A stretch of 64,000 bases of DNA from Branchiostoma floridae. Taxonomy: Eukaryota > Chordata > Leptocardii > Amphioxiformes > Branchiostomatidae. The notes beneath the pieces are model-generated. The model was not told the DNA's origin. It saw only the letters and a program-made list of their open reading frames with translations, and ran no database searches. The DNA lies in contig NC_049996.1 in assembly GCF_000003815.2 (NCBI RefSeq), forward strand, positions 7,026,131 to 7,090,130, written 5' to 3'. Both the position numbers and the translations under genes were made by a program. Below are positions 51,201-60,255 of this stretch, piece after piece. Numbering within the stretch: position 1 is the stretch's first letter; every line of letters begins with the position of its first letter.

Positions 51201-51456
51201 TTCATAGTTTAAAACTATGATTAGATATAAATTCTGTACCACAGAATCATTCTTGCCACAAGAAGATTTATCTTAAGTTTTTAGTCCCAAAACTTTAAGA
51301 AAGAACAGCTTGGTCTGAGAAAAATATTCTAAGAAAACTTTCACCTTCTAACTGACATTTTCTTATTTTCTTATTTTCTCACACAGAGAATAATTTTCTT
51401 TGTGGAAGATAACTTTTCTTCCACAAAGATAAATAAGAATGGCATTTTTGGTAGTG
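48255..51456. mobile_element. CACTA-like element candidate, 3.2 kb, with subterminal TTCTT repeats
   Basis: CACTACCAAAAATG at the left and CATTTTTGGTAGTG at the right are exact 14-bp inverted ends of the CACTA type. Inside both ends are hundreds of bases of short repeats rich in TTTCTTG / CAAGAAA, in opposite orientation left and right, as in CACTA subterminal regions. Flanking triplets are CCA and CAA, so the 3-bp target duplication is imperfect. No transposase is visible. A ~125-bp direct duplication lies inside at about 49265-49515 (shared CCTGATTGGTT and GAGTAC). Confidence 0.55.
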
Positions 51457-52002
51457 CAAAAGGTGATAGGGTAACGCCACAAAGCACAAAACAGTCTGAG
51501 GGTAAATAGATAAGGTTACGACCCCATGACCAGCATATAAGTTTGCTCTTACTGCTTTTTTTTCATGAAACGTTGAACCTATCATGGTAATAATTTAACT
51601 AGAAATGTTGCATGACTTAAGCTTGACAGTCAGTAAAAGTGCTCAGGGTTGATAGTGTGCATAACAGTAGGAACTACTTATTACCTGAGCAGGTGAGTAT
51701 CTGTTGCGGATGGATACAAGTGGTGAAACCGGTGACCTTAAGCACACATCAAACATGGCTGTCGTGGGTATAGGACATTTTCCGGCTCCATATGACTTAG
51801 ACCTGTAGATGTGATTTCTTTAGACTATCTTGGTGAGGTAAGACAAGTTGTTTTTCACGGATTTCTGGATCAATTTATGAAACCAGTTGTGTTTAAATAT
51901 TGCAAGAGAAAAACCAATTAGGTCATGAAAGTTACTCCAGGACCTATAAGTCTTTAGGTGGACTTTGTACCATGGAGCCTTATAAGTGGTTTATACAGTA
52001 CA
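51457..52002. other. Spacer including the older copy of a ~240-bp duplicated segment
   Basis: 51740-51985 is related to 53735-53985 (shared words AACATGGCTGT, TTTCTGGATCAA and ACTTTGTACC). No ORF supports coding. Confidence 0.45.
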
Positions 52003-52208
52003 TGTAAATGCATTTAAGTTCACGGGGATTTGATTTTGCGGTAGCGGGAAAAGGGACTTTTCTCGGTGGATTTAAGTTCGCGGTAACACCATAGACTGCA
52101 GTCTAATACCATAATAGAAAAATGTTCGCGGTGGATTTAAGTTCGTGGTGAAGTGGTCGCCACGAAAACCGCGAACATTAATCCACCGCGAACATTTCTG
52201 CATTTACA
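52003..52208. mobile_element. TTCGCGGTGG foldback MITE, copy 2
   Basis: Same architecture as 22033-22240: starts TGTAAATGCATTTAAG, ends TTTCTGCATTTACA, with a palindromic centre GTGGTCGCCACG. ACAGTA occurs just outside on the left (51995-52000) and overlapping the right end (52206-52211). Confidence 0.85.
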
Positions 52209-52540
52209 GTATTTTTGTCTCATGAGTGTGGCAAAAACTTGCAAAATGTGCATGCATATGCATGCCAAAGGACAGGAAACAAATTGCAACTGTTACAGCC
52301 AAAAGGCTAAATATATTTTAGTGGCAAACCTATTTATCACTGTGACAGTCTTTACACATAAGTTAATACAAATGAATGTAATTTCCTCAGAATCACATTA
52401 TTTCAAAACTTTTGAACCTATCATACTGGTTATTACATAAAGAGTTGACTATACACTTGTTCAGGGTAATCCTATGGCTGGAAAGAATTGTAGGAACAGT
52501 TTTGATTATGGCCTTACGCGCGGAAGATCAGGTGTCACCC

Positions 52541-53525
52541 AGGTTCTGCAGGGATGGATGTCAGTGGTTAATTCATGGTAGGATTGCTAATAGAGCAATC
52601 GTAGGGAATTTCGCTGACGGAAACGACCCTTGACCTCACTGAGCGACATCCGCCGGCTAGGTCGGCCGTTTGCTTATGGTTCCAGTTCGGAGTTTTTTTT
52701 AGGATTTGGGGCCGATTTGACTGTCTCTGACTGAGAAAAGCACTAGCGCTTCTCAAAACATTGTTTTTCGGATAATTTAATGTTTCCAATAGAAAAGTCT
52801 GTGTTGTCGCTGACCGACAGACTCATTTGACATTTTCTGTAGAAATGTTATTTTTGGTAAAAAAACATCAAAAATATAAGCTTTTCATCCAAAAATTGCT
52901 AATTTGGGGCAATTTTTTACAGGTCGCTACACGGAAAAAATGAGTTTTCCTGGGATAATGACTGATATGGCAATGAAGGTCAAGACTTCTTCTGTATACT
53001 GAGTAAAAAGGAAAAAAAGTTATCCGATATGTTTTCCGCGAGCTCCGATGGCGCTAAAACACCCAAAACGCACATAGAACGCACGATCTGGGTAATCAGG
53101 CGACGAAACGCTTTACCGCTATCGCGCGCACTAATACCAGGAAGTGTTCGCCGCACGATCAAATCTCCGACACCATAAAACGTTACGAACAACAAGCATA
53201 AGAGAGAGAAGTATAAAAGATTATAGACTTCTAAAGCGATAGCCGAAAAATCTAGAGCCAAAACTATGGAGACAACCTCTGATTTGCATCTTATTCTTAA
53301 TCTTAGGGGCTACTTGAAATTCCGAACCGGAACCTTATCCTTTCGTTCAAAAATTCTGGATTTTAGTTCTTATCAGGAGTTTCTACCCATTGCATAATCG
53401 TGTCTGAACCACTGAGGCACACGATTCCGCCAGTAGAGGATGTGGGACCGCTGGATGGCTCACGGAATGGGCCGATAAAGCGAATCACCACGAAGGTTCT
53501 GCAGGGATGGATGTCAGTGGTTAAT
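52541..53525. repeat. Exact 32-bp direct repeats bracketing ~920 bp
   Basis: AGGTTCTGCAGGGATGGATG followed by TCAGTGGTTAAT occurs at 52541-52572 and again, identically, at 53494-53525. The bracketed block is richer in CpG than its surroundings. It contains a minus-strand open frame (52980-53261) coding for a hydrophobic stretch but without an upstream ATG; I do not call it a gene. Confidence 0.8.
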
Positions 53526-54622
53526 CAGTAATATGTAGCCCTGTTGGCTGTATATCAGCATTATACTTCTAGGCCTATATTGTTTTTAAAATTAATTGAT
53601 TGGTAGTAATTCTAAGGATGTTAAGTTTTATTCCATTATCTGTTCTGTACTATAAGGAATAGTCATTGCCTATATTATACTGTGTACATGCCATGCAATA
53701 AATTCTGTATAATGTGCAATATATGTGCCAGACGTATACCTCACTGAACATGGCTGTTGCAGGTAAAGGAGTTTTACTCGCTCCAAAAACTGACTTGTAG
53801 ACATGACTTATTGAAGAGACAATTTCAAGTTGATATAAAGTAAAAAAAGTTAGACTTTCATAGATTTCTGGATCAAGTTACATCATGTCTTTACTGTTAA
53901 AGAATATAATATAGATTATAGGCCAGGCATTGAAATTTTTATGGCCATTTTGCACACTCAGATGAACTTTGTACCTTGAAGCTTTCATCTTTGTGTCTTA
54001 TGAGTCCTTTGACTGACTTTGTGGGTGAATGTCTGAAATAATGTTTGGAAATAACCATTTTATTGTCATTATTCAATTATTATGATTATCTTAAAGTTAT
54101 CATGGTTTTCAATTCAATTCCAATTCTACATTTCCACTGTAATGGTTGCTATTAATGGTACTATAATTGTCAAGCAGTTTAAATCATAAAGAACAACTTG
54201 AATCCATGCACTTTCTAGTACTAGTATGTGTAACCTTAAAGAGAAACTTTTTTTCAGAAACAACTACACAGTCATAATGTTTCCTAAGAAAAAAAAGACT
54301 GCCAGTACAACCAACATGTCTAAGGCAGATTCTGCCAGTACAGGAAGTGCTTGCATCCCTGCAAAGTCCAGATAATAGAGGTAAGAATTTTTGCTCAATG
54401 AACTATCATGGGTGTAGACACTGGATGTTATTATAATTCTTTTAAATACCAATCATTAAATAATCTTTAAGAACACTATTTAGTGTTTGACCTGGATGCA
54501 CAATACACAGTGCACATACAAAATTAATTGAATTAATAAAAGCATATTCAAGGTCATACTGAAGTTTCCCTTACAGTTTGTTGACACTCAAATGTGGAAA
54601 TACCTTCAGAAAGATAATATAG

Positions 54623-55227
54623 TACCCTGGGAGCCAGCCAGGATCGGGCAGCTAAGACAGTTTATCTACCCTTCTCCCGTCTGGTGCCTCCTCTCTTGCT
54701 GTCAGGTCCCTCGCTCTCTATAGAGAGCAAGGGCCACTATTGGCCTGGCACTAATTACCTCTAATCCTAGCACAGCAGCATACTGGGCCTGATTGGGCAT
54801 CACAATCCACATGTGAAAATTTCAAACCACAACTGCTGGGGAAATGACTGTGTTTACTTTGCAATTGTACAAATCATCACCAGTTTACAAATTTACAGCA
54901 TCCAAAGTGTGGGAAATATTTTTGTGTAGGCCTGGCCCTTCTAAACAGAGGTGGGCTTGTTCCATGTTGACTTTAGTTGAAATCAACTGTAGCCAATAAG
55001 GTCTTGCACTGGGCAGGGTGGGGGATGACAATGGGCGTGGGGTCATTAATCACAGCACTGACCAGCCCCTCTTGGAACTCTGCATGGCAGGAGACACCAG
55101 ACGGAAAGGGTAGCGATAACTCCTTCAGGCTTAAACTCCCCGGAGCACTAATGTGAGATCTGTCTGACTGCCTTGGGTCCCCGAACAAAACTCGCTAGCT
55201 ACCCGGTCCTGTCTGGCTCCCAGGGTA
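54623..55227. mobile_element. hAT-like non-autonomous element, 605 bp
   Basis: Inverted ends TACCCTGGGAGCCAGCCAGG and CCTGTCTGGCTCCCAGGGTA (about 28 bp with mismatches) are flanked by TAATATAG on both sides (54615-54622, 55228-55235). The 8-bp target duplication fits hAT transposons. The interior holds a short hairpin (CTCTATAGAGAG) and no transposase. Confidence 0.88.
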
Positions 55228-55722
55228 TAATATAGTAATTATAGCAAGTAAGATTTTGTTGTTAGGTTACATGATAAAATGTAAATATCCTTCCCATTCT
55301 TTGGTGTACTGTATACTGTGTAATGTTAGGCCACCTATTCCTAGTAATAAGATCCTTAAAAGAAAAAAAAAGTCATGTACATCAGATTGTGTACAATCTA
55401 ATTTCTAGTTAGTATTCATGCACTGGTTATATATACACTTAGCTAGCATGTATGACCACTTTCAATCTCTTTCATATGTGTCGCCTTAATTCATACCCAG
55501 TCTGTATTTACGTTTAATATTCCAACCAGTCCCTATTTTATGGTATACAATTGTCCAGGGGCTACATGGTTTGATTAGAACACATCAAACTCACTTGCAT
55601 GAGATGCTGGCGAAAATTCAAACGACTGCTCTCGGACCAAACTGGCAGACTTGTTTCTTTGCCTTTTTTGTTCTTTTTTTTTAGTAAGTATACAGAATAA
55701 CCTGAGTGTGTTGTATTGTCTT

Positions 55723-55748
55723 GAGAGAGAGAGAGAGAGAGAGAGAGA
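55723..55748. repeat. (GA)n microsatellite
   Basis: About 13 uninterrupted GA repeats, followed by AT-rich simple sequence. Confidence 0.9.
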
Positions 55749-57124
55749 TACCTATATATATACAGGTACATGTAGATATAATTCAATTAGATATATAGAG
55801 ATATCTACTAACATGTTGGTCACATACAATCATGTACATCATGTACAATGTCATGTACATTGTATATCCTGCACCCAAAAGACATTAAATATTTTCTAGT
55901 GCAACATCCCCTAGTGTAGGGCACTCCTGTATAAACTTAGATCTGTGCATACCTCAGGGTGCACATTTAAAGGGGGGGGGCCTAATCTTTTGGTCTTTAT
56001 CAACTACTGTACAATGTAAGAAGCCATTTAAAGCACCACGTCAGAGGTTGCAACAAAACTTCCCATCAGATATGTGCAACCAAGGAGGTTGCACTGTGCG
56101 AAAGGGTGTGATTTCCGGACAAAGTCGGAGTTGACATATTTTTGGACATGCTAAATATTCGGACTGTGTCCGGGCACGATGTTCAATATTTCCCATATCT
56201 GGAAATATCATGAGTCAGGAATTGTCTTGTTATGTATCCGGACAAATATGACTTTCCTGCTTTTCAAGATACGCGCCATTGACGTTTCTTGCCTCCGAAT
56301 ACGTGATATGTTCTACATTCTTTACATATCCAAGGTCCATATATTTCGATAAGGAATACCCGGACAAATTAGGAGTTTGCACGAAGCATGATGTGCATTA
56401 TTTCTGGGCCATTGTCAGATGACATTTTCAATTCATTATGCCTCAGAATATCATGAGTCATGAAATGTTTCAGCACATGCCCGGACGGATAGAATTTCCC
56501 GTTCTTCCGAATACGTGTCAGGGACGTTTCATGTTTTCGAATTCATACTATTTTCTTTTCTTTCCATTTACGAGACATATCCGCGACAGACATTCCATGG
56601 ATTAGTTTTAGGACAGATTCGAAGTTAGCATATTCTGACCGTTACCGATAAAGGTATTCTATACGTGAATTGTGAATCGGTGATTGTTTTATTGCGCATC
56701 TGAACAAATAAGACTGCATTTTTTTGCCGAAATTTTCGCTCCTACCGAATTCATATTCCGTTCCATTTACGACAGATGTCCAAAACAGAAACATTCCAGA
56801 GATCAGTTTTCGGACAACTTAATGGTTAACAAATTACTTTTCTTGTCATACATGAATCTGAGATTGTTTTGTTGGGTATCTTAAAAAGGTTTCCTATCTT
56901 GTCAAATACACGTCATTAACGTTTTTGCTTCTGTATATGTGTTTTTATTCTACAACGAGTATGCCCGATGTCAATGTATGTTTACTCTTTAATTTTCTGG
57001 TTATTGAAGCTTAAGCTTCCATATACATGTGCAAATATACTGACATCGACATTTACAATCAAATGACACAGAAAGCAATCTTTGCGATGGTAACAATTAT
57101 GAGTCAAGTATTAGTGTTTCTTTG

Positions 57125-57490
57125 CATATCCGGACAATATCTTGAACAAAGTTCAGTCAAAACACTCCACCCCAGCGGTGCAGTTTGGGATAGGTCCATA
57201 TCCGGACAATATCATGAATAAAGTTCAGTCAAAACACTCCACCCCAGCGGTGCAGTTTGGGATAGGTCCATATCCGGACAATATCTTGAAAAAGTTCAGT
57301 CAAAACACTCCACCCCAGCGGTGCAGTTTGGGAATGGTCCATATCCGGACAATATCTTGAAAAAGTTCAGTCAAAACACTCCACACCAGCGGTGCAGTTT
57401 GGGATAGGTCCATATCCGGACAATATCATGACAAAACGTCACTCATGATATTGAATACCAGCGTTGCTGTGTGGGAATGGCCCATATCCG
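57125..57490. repeat. 72-bp tandem repeat, about five copies, subterminal in the CACTA-type element
   Basis: TATCCGGACAATATC recurs at about 57129, 57201, 57273, 57344, 57415 and 57486. Full units contain AAAACACTCCACCCCAGCGG then TGCAGTTTGGGA. The last copy is truncated. Confidence 0.92.
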
Positions 57491-57496
57491 GACAAT

Positions 57497-58781
57497 ATCA
57501 CGAGGCAACTTTACTCGTAAAGCGGTTATGCAAGCTGTGCAAAGTGCCGAGCAGACCAGTACGTTGGCATGTCAACGGTGCGCCTACTGGGGCAGTCGTT
57601 GCAGATAACAGCCTACACCGCGCCACAGCGTTTGCTGCTGTTTACAACTTTGAAACTGGTAAGTACATGATGCATTTATTCACAAAAATAATGCACAATG
57701 CCATGTATTTCCGTGAAACAGGCATGATGGATGACACTTACTTGCTTGGAACCATCTGGAGGAGTCCTTAGGTAACAAGACTATATTAGGAAGTCACATG
57801 ACTTGACTAGACCAATAGTAGACCAGCTGGTGACAGCAGTTAGGTTTGAAACTAGATTTGAATCTCAGTTGCTGCTGCCGCTAACCGCTACCGGACCAAG
57901 AAGTGAGTAGTGTAGCTCTCTAGTACATAGATTGTATATACATAGCAGTTACCGTTCTTAGTTCCGTATATGTCTGTCAGCAATGTCTGTTATCCCTTCC
58001 TAGTGTTTTGTGTATTTAATAATTAGTAGTGTGATCTCTTTGTAAAGATTGTTGTATGATAGATCACTTCTCTTTCAGCTGGAACCCCCGCGTGTCATCC
58101 CCGGCTTGTTTACAAATTGCCCGTTCCATAGTTAGTTAAATTCTCATATTATCTTGTGCTGTATGTGCCGTAACGGCTGCTTCTAAACTTTCCTGTCCTG
58201 TTGTTTTGGCTGGCTAAATCTTTAATAGAACCAAGGAGAAACTGTAATCTCCTCACTAGGACCAATGTGATTGTGTGCATATAAAATTCCATTCGTTCTC
58301 TGGGGGTCCTTATCTGTGCCATCTGTGTGGCCCGCGCCCTGTGATGATAGCCGACTCCAGATTCCTGCCTTTGTCCCCGTCTTGTCCTGCTGTGATTTTT
58401 ATGGCCGTGTTGTTTGAATAATTTTACATGTACCGTTCATGGGTTCGGGGCAGTTACTAGCCGTTTTTTTTCCATTCCAGCCGCTGAGCCTCTGTTTCCC
58501 AATCGCCTGTCCTGCCATGCCGACGACCGAGGCCTACCTCCTGGTAACACTTACGACAGTCTGTGCCTGGTGCCGTTGTATCCTGCCAGAACTGTTTCTA
58601 CTCTGAAGACGGACGGTGCCTGGACTATGCAATGGAGCGGACTGTCCTCGAGACGTGTCGTCGATATTGCGGGGTCTTGCCAGAGCATCTTCCGTCGCCA
58701 ATGATCGTCCACTGCCACAAAGACGCAGAAGAGGGCGCCCCGGACGATGATTCCACAGTCAACACGATACGGACTTAGTAT
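57497..58781 (+). other. Gene-like cargo inside the CACTA-type element (two candidate exons)
   Basis: 57497-57659 is open up to a good donor (GAAACTG, then GTAAGT). 58477 onward follows a clean acceptor (TTTTTTTCCATTCCAG), and the phases fit. Two other frames also look meaningful. At 57563-57600 a Cys pattern C-Q-R-C-A-Y-W-G-S-R-C is readable. At 58581-58660 a similar C-Q-N-C-F-Y, then G-R-C pattern is followed by more Cys and an open frame to a stop at 58777-58779. A hydrophobic, signal-peptide-like start (MPTTEAYLLVTLTTVCA, ATG at 58516) lies just before it, one base out of frame. This may be a captured host gene fragment for a secreted Cys-rich protein, now broken. I do not recognise the family. 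Confidence 0.35.
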
Positions 58782-59364
58782 AGAGGACTTGAAAATGGAC
58801 TCAGTCGTACTGATTTCGTAATGACATTTTTATCCTACGAATATTGATTGTATGGTATATAACGTTAGACTTGTGTCGGATACTGTACATTTGATATTGT
58901 ACATTTAAACTGATCAGTTTTGTTATGATGTTATTGACTTGGGCTTGATATTATTGGATCTGACAGTGAACTGTTTAACTTTGGCTTCATTCGAGCTTCA
59001 CTTTTTGTGAAGACCAATGAGGTTGTAGTGAGCTAAAACTTCCTTGGTAAGACTAAGAGACAAATGCATATTGATTTGCCCCTTGACGTTAACATGATCT
59101 GTTCCTCCGCATAATGTAGTTGTTGTGATACTTCTGTCATCTGATTTATACAGGAAAGTCTTTGAAAAGCTTTCACAAAATGTAGCCTTACCGAGTTAGC
59201 ATTTTCGGGGTTAAAACGGACAGGAAACGTTAAATATTAGGTATTTAGAATGATCGTAAAGTTACTGGATATTCTGAAATAATGTGTTGTATTGTTCCTA
59301 TGATGTTTCAGTATATCTTAAGTTTATGCAACCTTTCCGGGGCGTAATAGCCCCGAACGCGCTC

Positions 59365-59745
59365 AGAAAATATGAAATATTCGGAACGTGTTTTGTCTCC
59401 AAAGAGTCCTAGAACGTTCCATTTCTTGAAATCCGGATATGCGACATGATTATATGGTCCCATTCTTGACTCCTGAAATTATCCGGATTAATACGAAATA
59501 TTCGGAACGTGATTTGTATCCAAAGAGTTCGAACACGTTCCATTACTGGAAATCCGGATATGAGACGTAATTATTTGGTCCCGTTCCGGACTTCTGAAAT
59601 TATCCGGATATATACGAAATATTCGGAACGTGGTTTGTCTCCAAAGAGTCCGAAAACGTTTCATTACTGGAAATCCGGATATGAGGCAGGAATTAAATGG
59701 TCCCGTTCCGGACTCCTGAAATTTTCCGAAAACGCAGGGGAGTCA
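59365..59745. repeat. ~120-bp tandem repeat, about three copies, right subterminal region
   Basis: GAAATATTCGGAACGTG starts at about 59374, 59495 and 59615. Each copy continues with CCAAAGAGT, GAAATCCGGATATG and CTGAAATTATCCGGAT. Confidence 0.9.
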
Positions 59746-59879
59746 TGTCAGATTTCGTCCGGATATTGTCCGGATATATCCAGAAACGGTCCCGATCCGG
59801 ATGTATACAAACATAGAAACGTCCGGAAATGACACCCTTTCGCACAGTGTTGTATAATTTTTTATCACACAGCTAAGAC

Positions 59880-60030
59880 ATTAATTACAGTAAGTGTTGC
59901 TTAACATGTGTCGATGGTTACTTCTTACATTAAGTAAAGTTAACAGACTAATGCCCACACAGTCTGTTAACTTTACTTAATGTAAGAAGTGGTTATCGAC
60001 ACATGTTAAGCAACACTTACTGTAATTAAT
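59880..60030. mobile_element. Near-perfect 70-bp-arm hairpin (foldback element)
   Basis: Arms 59880-59949 and 59961-60030 are complementary at 66 of 70 positions around an 11-base loop. The only four mismatches are one contiguous block: where full complementarity needs the right arm to read AACC it reads GGTT, the same word as in the left arm. It starts 31 bp after the CACTA-type element. Termini are ATTAATTACAG and CTGTAATTAAT. It is either a tiny MITE or a hairpin-transcript candidate. Confidence 0.9.
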
Positions 60031-60119
60031 CAATTAGTCATTTTATTTGTTAGAATGAAAGTATCTATTTCATAGCATTTCCTCATTTGTTGTGTAAATC
60101 CTACAACTGTTACAGTTAC

Positions 60120-60180
60120 TGTAAATGCAGAAATGTTTGCAGTGGTTTTATGTTCGCGGTTTTTGCGGTGGCCATGGCAA
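60120..60180. mobile_element. TTCGCGGTGG foldback MITE, truncated copy 3
   Basis: Starts TGTAAATGCAGAAATGTTTG, then TTCGCGGTTTTTGCGGTGG, and ends abruptly. This is only one arm of the 208-bp family at 22033-22240 and 52003-52208. Confidence 0.8.
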
Positions 60181-60255
60181 TAAGAGACTAAACATTGTAC
60201 ATGTAACTAGTCTGTACCAGTCAAATGTTTTCACTATAATGTTTTTCTTCAACAG

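Larger units (their letters stand above)
56092..59849. mobile_element. CACTA/EnSpm-type transposon, 3758 bp, with perfect 3-bp target duplication
   Basis: Inverted ends CACTGTGCGAAAGGGTGTGA and its partner TGACACCCTTTCGCACAGTG extend to ~28 bp and include TTTCCGGAC. Both are flanked by TTG (56089-56091, 59850-59852). The terminal CACTG and 3-bp duplication define the CACTA superfamily. Subterminal regions are filled with repeats built on ATCCGGA/TCCGGAC: a ~72-bp unit at 57125-57490 on the left and a ~120-bp unit at 59365-59745 on the right. The ~1.3 kb interior is non-repetitive and gene-like but encodes no recognisable transposase, so the element is non-autonomous. Confidence 0.85.

Noticed and set aside
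52980-53261. Minus-strand open frame with a hydrophobic stretch as a small membrane protein
   Set aside because: There is no in-frame ATG before the conserved-looking part, no splice evidence, and no recognised family.
57125-57490. Regular repeats reminiscent of a CRISPR array
   Set aside because: Units are tandem 72-bp copies with no unique spacers, in an animal genome, within a CACTA-type transposon.
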